Source: Paraglaciecola polaris LMG 21857 (GTDB taxonomy: Bacteria > Pseudomonadota > Gammaproteobacteria > Enterobacterales > Alteromonadaceae). From it: a DNA stretch of 64,000 bases. Position numbers and translations under genes: made by a program. Position 1 is the first letter of the stretch. Each line of letters opens with the position of its first letter. The stretch lies in the NCBI RefSeq assembly GCF_000315055.1, contig NZ_BAER01000023.1, forward strand, positions 1 through 64,000, in the 5' to 3' direction. This document shows positions 53,783 to 63,609 of the stretch, one piece after another. The notes under the pieces were generated by a model. It saw nothing but the letters and a program-made list of their open reading frames with translations. It was not told the DNA's origin and searched no databases.

Positions 53783-55141
53783 TTAAGGCTTGGTAGGTCG
53801 CTGCCAACCGCTGACATTACGTTGTTTTGCTCGAGCGATAGCCAGTTCTTCATCAGCGACCGTTTTCGTTACCACCGAACCTGCGCCGACCGTCGCCATA
53901 TTACCTATTACTACCGGTGCGACCAAAGCACTGTTGGAACCAATAAAAGCGCCATCACCAATAACCGTTTTCGATTTGTTTACACCGTCGTAGTTACAGG
54001 TAATTGTGCCAGCGCCAATGTTGGCACCGATACCGACAGTTGTATCTCCTAAATAGGTTAAGTGATTTGCTTTTGAGCCTTTACCGAGTACGGTTTTTTT
54101 CATTTCAACGAAGTTACCCACTCGGGCACTTTCATGCATGACTGCGCCAGGGCGCAAACGCGCGTATGGTCCAACCGAGCAATTTTCACCGACTACAGCT
54201 TGGTCTAACATACTGTTGGCTTCAATCACTGCGCCATCAGCAATTTCAGTGTCTTTTAAGATACAGTTGGGGCCAATTTTAACGTTGGAGCCTATTTTGA
54301 CGGTACCTTCGATCACCACGTTCACATCAATAGTGATGTCTTGACCCACGATCACGTCGCCGCGCAAGTCAAAACGATGGGGGTCCAATAAGCTCACGCC
54401 TTTCATCATTAATTCTTCAGCTTGTTCAAATTGAAAAGCACGTTCAATAGCGGCCAGTTGCTTACGGTTATTAATGCCTTCTACTTCAATTTCACTGGTG
54501 GGTTGGGCCGCTTTTATTACTTTTCCCTCGTTGGCCGCCATTTCAATCACGTCGGTTAAATAAAATTCGCCTTGGGCATTGTTGCTATTTAAGTTTGTTA
54601 GCCAGCGTTTTAAATCTTTGCCGTTCAATACCATCATGCCGGTATTAATTTCACGAATTTGGCGCTGAGCAGCGCTAGCATCCTTATGTTCAACAATGGC
54701 GGTTACGTTTTCACCTTGGCGAACAATGCGGCCCATACCGGTAGGATCAGTGACATTTACTGTCAGCAAGGCCACGTCAGACTGGCTCTTTACACGTAGC
54801 AAATTATGCAGGGTATCAACTTTGATGAGCGGTGCATCACCGACTAAAATGAGCACATCTTCATCGTCATTCATATACGGGACGGCTTGTTGCACAGCAT
54901 GTCCCGTGCCCAGCTGTTCGGCTTGTAAGCACCAATTCAAGGCGTTGTGGCCTAGGGCTTGTTGTAGCTGCTCTGCTTGGTGGCCGTAAACTAAATTAAT
55001 TGAATTGGCACCCAGTTGATTGACCGTATCTATAATGCGTTGCACCATAGGCTTGGCACCTATGGGATGTAAAACTTTAGGCATGGAAGACTTCATACGT
55101 GTCCCTTTACCTGCTGCGAGTATGACCACTGAAAATGCCAT
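53783..55141 (-). CDS. glmU: Bifunctional UDP-GlcNAc pyrophosphorylase/GlcN-1-P acetyltransferase
   Basis: A 452-residue enzyme that acetylates glucosamine-1-phosphate and couples it to UTP. The ATG at 55141 begins [16 protein letters not shown], has AGGA upstream and matches known GlmU length (E. coli 456). The open frame extends 38 codons further upstream without homology. The uridylyltransferase domain (1-230) holds GxGTRMKS...PK and LVGDAPL. The C-terminal left-handed beta helix (250-450) has hexapeptide repeats and the catalytic YDGVNKSKT. It acts one step after GlmS/GlmM, in line with its neighbour. Confidence 0.96.
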   Translation of the reverse strand: MAFSVVILAAGKGTRMKSSMPKVLHPIGAKPMVQRIIDTVNQLGANSINLVYGHQAEQLQQALGHNALNWCLQAEQLGTGHAVQQAVPYMNDDEDVLILVGDAPLIKVDTLHNLLRVKSQSDVALLTVNVTDPTGMGRIVRQGENVTAIVEHKDASAAQRQIREINTGMMVLNGKDLKRWLTNLNSNNAQGEFYLTDVIEMAANEGKVIKAAQPTSEIEVEGINNRKQLAAIERAFQFEQAEELMMKGVSLLDPHRFDLRGDVIVGQDITIDVNVVIEGTVKIGSNVKIGPNCILKDTEIADGAVIEANSMLDQAVVGENCSVGPYARLRPGAVMHESARVGNFVEMKKTVLGKGSKANHLTYLGDTTVGIGANIGAGTITCNYDGVNKSKTVIGDGAFIGSNSALVAPVVIGNMATVGAGSVVTKTVADEELAIARAKQRNVSGWQRPTKP

Positions 55142-55532
55142 GGGGTATCCTAATTCATTAAAATTGGAGTGTATTTTACTGATGCGAGGAAAATACACCA
55201 GCGCTTGATCCTTTCTAACCTTATTGACGTAAAAAATAGTCTGTTGGTTATGCAACCAAATTCAAGTTATATAACACAAAGTACAGTGTGTTTACTTGCG
55301 ACACTTGGATATAATGTTTGAATTTTGGTAATTTTACCTACCATTATATCTGAGCGATAGGTTGTAGAGTAAATAGCATATTTTATTGATTAAATGTGTG
55401 GCTAGTTTTTAAATTTAGTTGGTTAAACACATGTGATTAGTTTACCGTGAGCAATTAGTTAGTAGTGCTACAGTTAATGAATAACAGGGCGCCTAATATG
55501 CAGTTTATTAGCTTATTTATACAGGGTAGTTT
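55142..55532. other. Divergent promoter region between glmU and the diguanylate cyclase gene
   Basis: These 391 bases contain no convincing gene apart from the nonhomologous upstream extension of the glmU frame. They should hold promoters for both genes. AT-rich elements such as TTGCGACACTTGGATATAATG (55297-55317, with a TATAAT-like hexamer) point rightward and could be a promoter for the cyclase gene or an upstream transcript. Confidence 0.45.
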
Positions 55533-56957
55533 GTGAATATTTTTCGAACCTTACATCGCAGTATCTTGCTGCTCTTTGTCGTTGTCGTTATATCCATAGT
55601 GACTTTGGTGCATTTCAGCGTATCTAAAATTGTAGCGGAGCAAAGTCGCGCTCAGCAACAATCCCACTCCCCTGCATTAGAACTGATCGTTCAACAGTTG
55701 ATGAAACCGCTGCATATTTCTGAAACTCTGGTTAAAGCCAAGGAGTTACAAGATTTAATGGGCGCTCCGGACATCGATGAAGCCGCTGTGTTCGCGAGTT
55801 TAAAGCGATTACACCGTGAATTTGGGATGAATTTTTTTATCGCGAGCGAAAAAAATCGCCGCCAATATTATTCCGACGGTACCACTACTGAGCTAGTCGA
55901 GGGTGATGTAAGTTGGTACTTCAAATATAAAGACTCCGCGCAGAATGAAATCGCGGATATTGGTAAATGGGAAGATACCCACTTTTACATCGATTTGAAG
56001 GTGTTCGATGAAGACCAACACTTTCTCGGTTTTTTCGGAGTAGGCAAGAGTTTACGCAGCTTTTTAGATATATTTGCTCGTTATAAAGAGACTTACGGCT
56101 ATGATTTTATTTTTGCCGATCAAGACCGAAATATTACCTTATCGTCTGATCCTAAGCTGGTTGCTGCGAATTCTCAGTTCACCAATTTGACTGACTTACC
56201 TTGGTTTAAGGACTTATCAGAAGAAGAACAACAAGGTTCGTTGAATAACTTGTTGGTGAAAATTAACGGATTTGATTTCCTAATCGCAGAGTTAAACATT
56301 CAACCGTTTGACTGGACCTTATATTTAATGACCCCCCTTGAGTCTCGCCAGACTGAAATTAGCCGTGGCTTTATTTTTAGTGTTGTTACTTTGTTGGTAA
56401 TTATTTTTGGTTTGTTTTTGATTATTTATAACTTGTTGTATTACTTCAAAAAAGACATGCAGAAAACACGTCAGATTGACGTATTAACGGAGTTGCCTAA
56501 TCGGGCCAGTATGTCTTTGACGTTTGATGAATTGATATACAAGAAGTCATCAGTGAGTTTAGTGTTAATTAACCTTGATAATTTTAAATCGATCAATGAA
56601 ACCCATGGACGTAAAGCCGGTGACATAGTGTTGCGCCAGATTGCGTCTATGTTGCAGTTAGAGTTAAGAGATCGTGATGTGTTAGGACGATGGGGCGGTG
56701 AAGAGTTTTTATTGCTTCTGCCTAACACGGGTCCCCATGAAGCTGTGGATGTGGCTGAAACGGTGCGTAATCGCCTAGCGAATATGACAATAACAACTGG
56801 CAGTATGTCGATTCAAATGACAGCAAGTTTTGGAGTCTCGTTTACAGCTATTCCTCGGGCTATTAACGAAGTCATTGCGGCTGCTGATGACGCCTTGTTT
56901 GCCGCCAAGCGAGAAGGGCGAAATGTAGTGCGTTTACAGCTTATTGAAGAGCACTAA
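55533..56957 (+). CDS. Membrane diguanylate cyclase with extracytoplasmic sensor domain
   Basis: A 474-residue protein starting at a GTG with CAGGG upstream. One span lies at about residues 10-30 and a second at 288-312. Between them is a periplasmic Cache-like sensor of about 250 residues. The cytoplasmic GGDEF domain (about 325-470) has the active motif GGEEF in GRWGGEEFLLLLPN, and an RxxD inhibitory site (RDRD) five residues upstream. It should make c-di-GMP in response to an external signal, and be limited by its product. No EAL domain is present. Confidence 0.92.
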   Translation: MNIFRTLHRSILLLFVVVVISIVTLVHFSVSKIVAEQSRAQQQSHSPALELIVQQLMKPLHISETLVKAKELQDLMGAPDIDEAAVFASLKRLHREFGMNFFIASEKNRRQYYSDGTTTELVEGDVSWYFKYKDSAQNEIADIGKWEDTHFYIDLKVFDEDQHFLGFFGVGKSLRSFLDIFARYKETYGYDFIFADQDRNITLSSDPKLVAANSQFTNLTDLPWFKDLSEEEQQGSLNNLLVKINGFDFLIAELNIQPFDWTLYLMTPLESRQTEISRGFIFSVVTLLVIIFGLFLIIYNLLYYFKKDMQKTRQIDVLTELPNRASMSLTFDELIYKKSSVSLVLINLDNFKSINETHGRKAGDIVLRQIASMLQLELRDRDVLGRWGGEEFLLLLPNTGPHEAVDVAETVRNRLANMTITTGSMSIQMTASFGVSFTAIPRAINEVIAAADDALFAAKREGRNVVRLQLIEEH

Positions 56958-56970
56958 CCGAATGTCAAAC

Positions 56971-57861
56971 TTACTGGGCAGGTTTGATTTTTAACCTGCG
57001 CTTTTCAACAACACCTGTGGCTAACACCACACCGCTTATCACCAGTATCACGCCAGCCCACATCGAGGTCGTGAACTCTTCGTGCAACAGCACTATGCCC
57101 CACATGATACCGAAAGCTGGGATCAGATACGCTACTGTCAGCGCGTTACTTGGGCCGACGTTGGCGATCAAACGAAAGTACAGTAAATACGCCAATGCGG
57201 TACATAATGCGCCAAGCGTGATGGCATCAATCCAACTACTTGTTGAAGGCACTGATGTTGGCATAAACCATATGTTCAGCGGTAATAAACATAACGTGGC
57301 AGCAAATAAACTGCCAGCAGCCAACGCCATAGGACTGACATCCGTAAGATATTGTTTAGTGAAGCAACCGGCGTAACCATATAAAGCAGTCGCTGCAAGT
57401 GTGGCTAAGGTGGGCAATATTGATAGGGCATCGAATGCCGCGGACTGGGCCACACTGAGTATGGCAACGCCAAGGAAACCAACCGACAAACCTATCACTG
57501 CGATGCTTGAAATACGCTGCTTTAACCATAACAGTCCTATCAGTGCGGCAAACATGGGAGCCGTGGCGTTCATCACCGAGGCATAACCCGCACCTATGTG
57601 CAGCAGCGCGTAGCTAAATAAGCAGAACGGAATGGCGGTATTTGTTAACCCTACGACTAAAATGCCACGCCAATGCTGTGCTATTTGCGTGACTGCTATT
57701 TTGTTGCATACAAAAGGCAGCAAGATCAGACTGGCTATGCCAGCTCGCATAGTAATTAGGCTAATAGGACCAAATTCCGGGGTGGCAGTACGGGTAAAAA
57801 TAAAGGCTGCTCCCCAGATCCCGGCCAGAAATATAAGCTCAATGAAGTTACGCGGTTGCAT
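56971..57861 (-). CDS. EamA/DMT-family membrane transporter
   Basis: A 296-residue protein with about ten hydrophobic spans in two EamA repeats (approximately residues 5-135 and 150-285), with the family N-terminal pattern GIWGAAFIFTRTATPEFGP and a C-terminal positively charged tail. DMT permeases export amino acids, nucleosides or related metabolites; the substrate cannot be told from the sequence. It ends 13 bases from the converging cyclase gene and lies 17 bases downstream of ogt on the same strand, perhaps in one transcript. Confidence 0.88.
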   Translation of the reverse strand: MQPRNFIELIFLAGIWGAAFIFTRTATPEFGPISLITMRAGIASLILLPFVCNKIAVTQIAQHWRGILVVGLTNTAIPFCLFSYALLHIGAGYASVMNATAPMFAALIGLLWLKQRISSIAVIGLSVGFLGVAILSVAQSAAFDALSILPTLATLAATALYGYAGCFTKQYLTDVSPMALAAGSLFAATLCLLPLNIWFMPTSVPSTSSWIDAITLGALCTALAYLLYFRLIANVGPSNALTVAYLIPAFGIMWGIVLLHEEFTTSMWAGVILVISGVVLATGVVEKRRLKIKPAQ

Positions 57862-57878
57862 TGATGTTCCTTATGTTC

Positions 57879-58376
57879 CTATTTAGGCTCACGCGCACTA
57901 AACAGTGGATTTTCTAATAAGAGCAAAAACGCTTTACGTTGCAAGCCACCGGCATACCCAGTAAGTGTGCCGTTTGTACCAATGACTCTATGGCAAGGAA
58001 CGATGATTGAAATCGGGTTTTTACCGTTGGCACTGCCGACGGCACGAACTGCATTGGGATTGTTTAAGCGCTTAGCGATGTCAGCGTAACTGCAGGTGAC
58101 GCCATAAGGTATTGCACGCAGCTCTCGCCAAACGTTACGCTGAAATTCAGTACCCGCAGGTGCTAGCGGGAGATCGAACGTTTTGCGCTTTTGCTCAAAG
58201 TAATCCGTGAGCTGTTGTTTCGCCTGCTGCAGCAAAGGTGTGCTGCCGTAGGGCTCGTCTTGTTGCTCAACAAAGGCAATGGCGGTAATGGCTTCATCAT
58301 TAGCGGATATTTTAAGCAATCCACTTTCGGTCGCTAAATAATCACAAAAGGTATGACAGCTAGGCTTATTTTTCAT
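57879..58376 (-). CDS. ogt: Methylated-DNA--[protein]-cysteine S-methyltransferase
   Basis: A 165-residue O6-alkylguanine repair protein if translation starts at the ATG at 58376, which overlaps the stop of the ada-alkA gene (ATGA) and gives the expected length. The upstream frame to 58418 belongs to the overlap. The methyl-accepting cysteine lies in the motif IIVPCHRVIG, with the preceding RAVGSANGKNP segment and a C-terminal GYAGGLQRKAFLLLLE. It removes methyl groups from O6-methylguanine in a suicide reaction. Coupling to ada-alkA places it in an alkylation-repair operon. Confidence 0.94.
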   Translation of the reverse strand: MKNKPSCHTFCDYLATESGLLKISANDEAITAIAFVEQQDEPYGSTPLLQQAKQQLTDYFEQKRKTFDLPLAPAGTEFQRNVWRELRAIPYGVTCSYADIAKRLNNPNAVRAVGSANGKNPISIIVPCHRVIGTNGTLTGYAGGLQRKAFLLLLENPLFSAREPK

Positions 58377-59749
58377 TGGGCTAGGCTCCACAAAGTAAAG
58401 GTTAGGTAACTGCGCCAAGGGCGGGCTTTGTCAGCGTCTATATTATGTACTAGCAGCTGCTTTTTGATGACCAGATCACTACTTAACCAAATATCTGCCT
58501 GAGACTGTCCGCGTAAATTAGCATAGGCCACCGTCCATGGGCCAATACCTTTGAGTGATAGCCAGTCATCAGGATCGACAGTGGGTTGCTGAGCGTAAAA
58601 AACGGCAAACCGACGAAGGGTTTCCCGGCGACTGTTAGGCATGCGTAAGAAACTCAAATCGCTGTTTTCAACCGCTGTAGGAGTGGGAAAGTAGCGGCTT
58701 AGCATGGAGTGTGATGGTTGTTCAGGCGACATAGGTTGGCCGAGTGTAGCGACAAGAGTTGCAACTAAATTTATCGCTGCGGTAACGGAAATTTGCTGAC
58801 CAAGGATCGCCCGGCAACCTGCCTCAAACGTATCCCAAATGCCGGGGATCCGGATACCTGGGGTAATTTGTGCAGGGTTTAGTCCACTAGATATAAGCTG
58901 CGTATCTATGGTTGTACTATCGGCGTCTACATCTAATAGGCGTCGTATGTTGTGCAGTACAGGCTTAAGTAGTGACAAGTCATCTATCCCAAGCGTCACT
59001 AAAAAGCGGTGTTTATCCGGTTGATGATAAGCGTGAAAATACCCTTGGGTGCCATTAAATATAAATGAACGTGTATAACTTGTTTCGTCAATGTATTCGC
59101 AGCCAGCAATCGCGCGCCTAGCTAAAAAATCTCGCATGTGCGGCCAATTATAAGGGGGACGATAAGCGAGCGGAATCACAATGGGCTGTAGGATATTGGT
59201 TGGCTTTCTACGTAATTCCTTTGGCGTGCGGCGCATTACCCGCTGCATATTATATTGTAACCGTCTGGCATCACTGAATCCTGCCGCATCGGCCACATGA
59301 TCTACAGGGAGCTGTGTGTGCTGCAATAGTTGCTTGGCAAATAAAATTTGCTCATACAGTTGATATTGCTTTGGGCTAAGTCCAATGTGAGATACAAGTA
59401 GCTGACGTAGGTAACGATCGCTGATCCCGAGTTTCTCGGCGATAGATGTCATGTTTAAGTGTAGGTTTTCGCTCAGTAGTGTAAGCGCACGGCTCACGGT
59501 TGTATCTACCCCATTCCAGGCGTGTGAATGGGGAGCACTGTCTGGACGGCAGCGTAAACAGGGCCGATAGCCCGCCAGCATCGCCTGTTGGGCCAGTGTG
59601 AAGTACTCAACATTTTCTTCATGGGGCAGTTTTGCCGGGCAAATGGGTCGGCAAAAGATACCGGTTGATTTCACAGCAACAAAAAAGCGTCCATCAAAAC
59701 GATGATCTCGCGCTAATCTTGCTTGTTGGAAATGTTGCGTTGTAAACAT
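58373..59749 (-). CDS. Ada-like regulator fused to AlkA 3-methyladenine DNA glycosylase
   Basis: A 458-residue fusion. Residues 1-80 are an Ada zinc/methyl-acceptor domain with Cys pairs in FCRPICPAKLPHEEN and PCLRCRPD. Residues 85-185 are an AraC-type helix-turn-helix. Residues 200-458 are an AlkA glycosylase with the helix-hairpin-helix LKGIGPWTVAYANLR and the catalytic aspartate in ADIWLSSD. It should sense methyl damage, activate repair genes and remove alkylated purines. The ogt start overlaps its stop, so both act together. Confidence 0.93.
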   Translation of the reverse strand: MFTTQHFQQARLARDHRFDGRFFVAVKSTGIFCRPICPAKLPHEENVEYFTLAQQAMLAGYRPCLRCRPDSAPHSHAWNGVDTTVSRALTLLSENLHLNMTSIAEKLGISDRYLRQLLVSHIGLSPKQYQLYEQILFAKQLLQHTQLPVDHVADAAGFSDARRLQYNMQRVMRRTPKELRRKPTNILQPIVIPLAYRPPYNWPHMRDFLARRAIAGCEYIDETSYTRSFIFNGTQGYFHAYHQPDKHRFLVTLGIDDLSLLKPVLHNIRRLLDVDADSTTIDTQLISSGLNPAQITPGIRIPGIWDTFEAGCRAILGQQISVTAAINLVATLVATLGQPMSPEQPSHSMLSRYFPTPTAVENSDLSFLRMPNSRRETLRRFAVFYAQQPTVDPDDWLSLKGIGPWTVAYANLRGQSQADIWLSSDLVIKKQLLVHNIDADKARPWRSYLTFTLWSLAQ

Positions 59750-59973
59750 GAATGAACCGAATGTGTTAAGCCATGGACTAATGGTAAACCGGTGAGTGAG
59801 TATTATGCGTCGAAAACGGAACTTAAAGCAAAATAGTTACCCAAGTAAGGGGTGAATAATTGCTTGTTGAATTTCGGGGTGAATAAAGCTGATAATACGC
59901 GGCCGTTTTGCCCATAGTCAGTAAGAGGAAATTGCCATGTTATTTACCGTTACTTTGGAGTTACCCATTTCAC
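59750..59973. other. Intergenic region with a possible leader peptide before the serine hydrolase
   Basis: Divergent promoters for ada-alkA and the hydrolase must be here. A short frame, ATG at 59937 to the TAG at 59979-59981 (14 codons), has an excellent AGAGGA ribosome site and overlaps the presumed GTG start of the hydrolase at 59974 in another frame, so it could couple translation. No other gene is seen. Confidence 0.4.
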
Positions 59974-61116
59974 GTGTTTAGATTTTTCTTATTGTTATGC
60001 ATGGTCTCAGTCAACTTGTTCAGTTCTTTCGCGCACAGTGAAGAGTGGTTAGACGATTTTGCTAAACGCGTAAAGAGCAAGACCTCAAAACAGCGTGTGC
60101 CGGGGTATTTGTTTGCTTTAGTTGAAGAAGGCAAGCCTGCAAAAATGGTGGTGTCCGGGAAAACGGCGAGCAATGGAACGGCTATTACACCGCAAACCGT
60201 ATTTCGTTTGGCCTCAGTGTCGAAAACGTTCACCTCGATACTCATGGCGAAGTTAGTCGAAGAAAATAAGCTGAGTTGGCAAACACCTGTAAAACAAATG
60301 ACCAATGAATTCAGCTTTGATAACGCCAAAAACTTACAGTTGGCCCATGTTGTTGGCCAGTCCAGTGGCTTTTCGCCGAATGCGTATGACAATTTAATTG
60401 AGGCTAATTACCCCGTTAAGCGTGTCTTGAGTATGCTGACGGCGTTAAAACCTTTGTGTACCCCAGGTGAATGTTATACCTACCAAAATACGCTTTTTGG
60501 CGTCATCGAAGAATACTTTGAAGAAAACAACACTTCCTATGGGCAACAATTAGAAAACGAAGTGTTGCGTCCATTAAATATGAAAGGTGCCAGTGTAGGA
60601 CGAGCATCACTGCAAGCATCATCGTCTTGGGCTAAACCTCATGTGGCAATAGCAAAAAACAAATGGCGCAGTGTGCCAGTCAGTGAAGACTATTATCGCT
60701 ACTCTCCTGCCGCAGGGGTGAACGCCAGTGGTGCTGATATGGTGAAATGGGTTGGTGCGTTATTAGGCGAAAAGCCAAATATTATTGGGCCGCACATTAT
60801 CGACCAAGTAACTCAGCCAAGGGTGAAAACCAAGCGCGAAATGCACCGCCGGCTATGGAAACGTTATTTAAAAGATGCCCATTATGGTCTTGGATGGCGC
60901 GTATATGACTTTGATGGCCATAGGTTGAATTATCATGGTGGTTGGGTAAAAGGTTACCGAGCGGCTGTGTCTTTTGCTCCGGATCAGAAAGTAGGATATT
61001 TCATGTTAATGAATGCTGAGTCCAACCTGATTAACGATTTTACCGCGGATTTTTGGGCCAGTTATTTTGAGCAATATGACGAAAAGCAAAAATTGTTGAG
61101 CACAGCTAAACCTTAG
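59974..61116 (+). CDS. Secreted beta-lactamase-like serine hydrolase
   Basis: A class C beta-lactamase/penicillin-binding-like hydrolase. The GTG at 59974 gives an ideal signal peptide, MFRFFLLLCMVSVNLFSSFAHS, and a protein of about 380 residues. The open frame extends upstream to a TTG at 59908 without signal-like sequence, and an ATG at 60001 would shorten the hydrophobic stretch, so the start is uncertain. The nucleophile is the serine in SVSKTFTS. The second motif is YQN in CYTYQNTLFG and the third is HGG in YHGGWVKGY. Relatives are esterases, D-aminopeptidases or carboxypeptidases, and the substrate is unknown. It stands alone, transcribed toward the terminator at 61154. Confidence 0.85.
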   Translation: MFRFFLLLCMVSVNLFSSFAHSEEWLDDFAKRVKSKTSKQRVPGYLFALVEEGKPAKMVVSGKTASNGTAITPQTVFRLASVSKTFTSILMAKLVEENKLSWQTPVKQMTNEFSFDNAKNLQLAHVVGQSSGFSPNAYDNLIEANYPVKRVLSMLTALKPLCTPGECYTYQNTLFGVIEEYFEENNTSYGQQLENEVLRPLNMKGASVGRASLQASSSWAKPHVAIAKNKWRSVPVSEDYYRYSPAAGVNASGADMVKWVGALLGEKPNIIGPHIIDQVTQPRVKTKREMHRRLWKRYLKDAHYGLGWRVYDFDGHRLNYHGGWVKGYRAAVSFAPDQKVGYFMLMNAESNLINDFTADFWASYFEQYDEKQKLLSTAKP

Positions 61117-61153
61117 CTGTATCTGCTGGTAAGTTATGGTGAATAACACCATT

Positions 61154-61190
61154 AAAAAGCCCAGTATCGCAAAACGATACTGGGCTTTTT
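61154..61190. terminator. Strong bidirectional rho-independent terminator
   Basis: AAAAAGCCCAGTATCG (61154-61169) is perfectly complementary to CGATACTGGGCTTTTT (61175-61190), a 16-bp stem with a 5-base loop. It separates the converging serine hydrolase and speA genes and has T runs on both strands. Confidence 0.95.
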
Positions 61191-61209
61191 GTTGACTATT
61201 ACCCTGTAC

Positions 61210-63132
61210 TTAACTGGTTTTTAAGTAGGTATACCCTTTTAAACAATCTTCATAGAAGTCGGTCCATTTCACGGCTTCTCGCGGTTTCATCGCACCACTT
61301 GAGATATGTTGGTCGATCATTCGTTTCATCGACTGCGCCATTGCATCTGGGTTGTATTGCATTATAGACAATACATCCTGTACTGATGAGCCTTTGACCA
61401 CTTCTTCGATGTAGAAGTCTTCTGGGTCGTCGTCATCACCAAAAATGTGTACTTCGTTAAGGCGCCCAAATAGGTTATGCATGTCGCCCATAACGTCTTG
61501 ATATGCCCCCGTTAAGAATAAACCCAAATAATAATCTTCGCCTTTCTTAAGTGGTGGCATAGGCAGCACATCTGAGATGCCGTGATCCACAACGAATTGA
61601 TCCAATTTACCATCGCTGTCGCAGGTAATATCGACCAAAGAGCAATTCACGGTTGGCTTTTCATTCATGCGAGAAATTGGCACGACCGGCAATACCTGAT
61701 CAATAGCCCAAGTATCAGCTGCGGACTGAAAAACTGAGAAATTACACAAATACTGAGACGATAAGTTGTAATCCAACTCTTGTAGTTCTTCTGGGACGAA
61801 CTCCGCATCTTTTAGGCGATGCTGTAATTTCACCATAATTTGCCAATACAAGGTTTCGATTTTACCCAACTCTTCAAGGCTAATAACACGCAACTTGAAA
61901 GCGCCAATTGCTTGTTCTTTCCATTGAGATGCATCGTTAAAAATCTCTTGCAGATTATTTTGGCTATCAACGCTCTCTGCTAATTCACGGATGTTATTCA
62001 GTAAAATATGATCGGTTGGTAGTTTATCGGTCGGTAATTCTGCGCTATTCGCACGGATCTCACCGACAACTTGCGCTACCACACAGCTATGATGAGCCGT
62101 AATAGCCCGGCCACTTTCACTTACTAAAGTTGGATGAGGGACATTTTCTAAGTCACACACTTCACGCATGCCATAGACGACATCAGCCACGTATTCTTCC
62201 ATGGTGTAATTACGTGAAGAATCATTGGTTGATTTACTGCCGTCATAATCGATGCCTAAACCACCCCCTACATCTACGTACTCTAATTTAAAGCCCATAC
62301 GGTGCATTTCAGCATAGATACGCCCACCTTCGCTGATGGCTTCTTTCACGGCACGTATGTCGGTTAATTGGCTGCCAATATGGAAATGCAGCAGTTTTAA
62401 GCACTCACCCATACCTTCGCTTTCTAGGTAACGGGCCGCACAAATCATCTCGCTGGTGGTGAGACCAAATTTAGCTCGGTCTCCACCTGAACTTTCCCAC
62501 TTGCCACGACCTTTAACGGTCATTTTTGAGCGTAGCCCAATGATCGGCATGACATCGAGTTGTTTGGCTGCATTAATGAGTAGACTCAATTCTGAGTATT
62601 TCTCGATAACAACGATCATCTTTCGGCCGAGTTTGCGCCCAAGCAAAGCTAGCCGCATAAACTCGGCGTCTTTATAACCGTTTAAGATAGTCAGAGAGTC
62701 AATGTTGGTGTTGTAGGCCATCACCGTGATAAGTTCTGCCTTTGAACCAGCTTCCAGTCCGTAATTAAAAGGCGCGCCCGCATCGACTATCTCTTCTACT
62801 ACTTCGCGCATCTGATTTACTTTAACCGGATAAACACCCATGTACTTACCCTGATATTGGGCTTCTTCGATGGTGTTAATAAAGGTCTTATTCAGTGCCG
62901 CAACTTGTGAACGCAAGATATCGTGAAAGCGCACAACGACTGGAAATTGAATACCTTCTTGCTTAATCTCGTCAATAACGGATTGGAAGTCGATACGCAT
63001 ATTTTTGTTTGAAAGATCGGGTGTAATTTTTAAATTACCGTTTGCTCCGATCTCGAAGTAACCTGCACCCCAACGTTGAACGCCATATACACGCTCAGCA
63101 TCATCGATTGTCCAATCAGCTTGCTCTGCCAT
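61210..63132 (-). CDS. speA: Biosynthetic arginine decarboxylase
   Basis: A 640-residue PLP enzyme that turns arginine into agmatine, the first step of one putrescine route. The PLP lysine lies in MGVYPVKVNQMREV. The glycine-rich phosphate loop is VDVGGGLGIDYDGS, and the C-terminal active-site segment includes CSLVDITCDSDGKLD. Length and motifs match SpeA (E. coli 658). The gene ends at a strong terminator. No speB is adjacent within the window. Confidence 0.96.
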   Translation of the reverse strand: MAEQADWTIDDAERVYGVQRWGAGYFEIGANGNLKITPDLSNKNMRIDFQSVIDEIKQEGIQFPVVVRFHDILRSQVAALNKTFINTIEEAQYQGKYMGVYPVKVNQMREVVEEIVDAGAPFNYGLEAGSKAELITVMAYNTNIDSLTILNGYKDAEFMRLALLGRKLGRKMIVVIEKYSELSLLINAAKQLDVMPIIGLRSKMTVKGRGKWESSGGDRAKFGLTTSEMICAARYLESEGMGECLKLLHFHIGSQLTDIRAVKEAISEGGRIYAEMHRMGFKLEYVDVGGGLGIDYDGSKSTNDSSRNYTMEEYVADVVYGMREVCDLENVPHPTLVSESGRAITAHHSCVVAQVVGEIRANSAELPTDKLPTDHILLNNIRELAESVDSQNNLQEIFNDASQWKEQAIGAFKLRVISLEELGKIETLYWQIMVKLQHRLKDAEFVPEELQELDYNLSSQYLCNFSVFQSAADTWAIDQVLPVVPISRMNEKPTVNCSLVDITCDSDGKLDQFVVDHGISDVLPMPPLKKGEDYYLGLFLTGAYQDVMGDMHNLFGRLNEVHIFGDDDDPEDFYIEEVVKGSSVQDVLSIMQYNPDAMAQSMKRMIDQHISSGAMKPREAVKWTDFYEDCLKGYTYLKTS

Positions 63133-63609
63133 TACCTTAAATACCTAGTTACGGGACTCTAAAGTCGCGCATTATAGTGAACAAATATCTTCAACGCTAC
63201 GGAACTGAAGACAGTTTATATAAATCTTTAATTGCTGAATAAAAATTCAGTTACTGGATGTAAACTGCGGCTGTGTTTAGGCACGTATAGCACACTAAAA
63301 ATACCTGTTTGATACCCCCCTCTTGATAACCGTCTAACTGGGGCGGTATCCAGCATACATTAATGAGTCGGTACAATAAATTATTCTCATTGGTAGCTCT
63401 GGCTCACTAATTGCTGAATCTTTACTTTTACAAAACGGTTTGAGAAATATATTAATCGCAATATTGAAATTTGAGCGCAGTGAAACGCATCACTGAACGG
63501 CGCAATATTACGCTGAGTAACACTAAACTTTGCTTGACGAAACAACGCTGCTGGTACAGGTTGTTACTAGCAAACAAAACCTATCACAACGGAGCCTCTA
63601 GGTACGCTT
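63133..63609. other. Divergent promoter region between speA and the GNAT gene
   Basis: These 477 bases contain no clear gene. A hairpin with GATACCCCCC (63311-63320) and GGGGCGGTATC (63340-63350) can form, with one bulged base and no T run; it could be a control element of the downstream gene. A GAACAAATATCTTCAACG region just upstream of speA is likely its leader. Confidence 0.45.

Noticed and set aside
55142-55255. Upstream extension of glmU to 490 residues
   Set aside because: GlmU proteins begin with the nucleotide-binding strand right after the start. The ATG at 55141 has an AGGA site and gives normal length.
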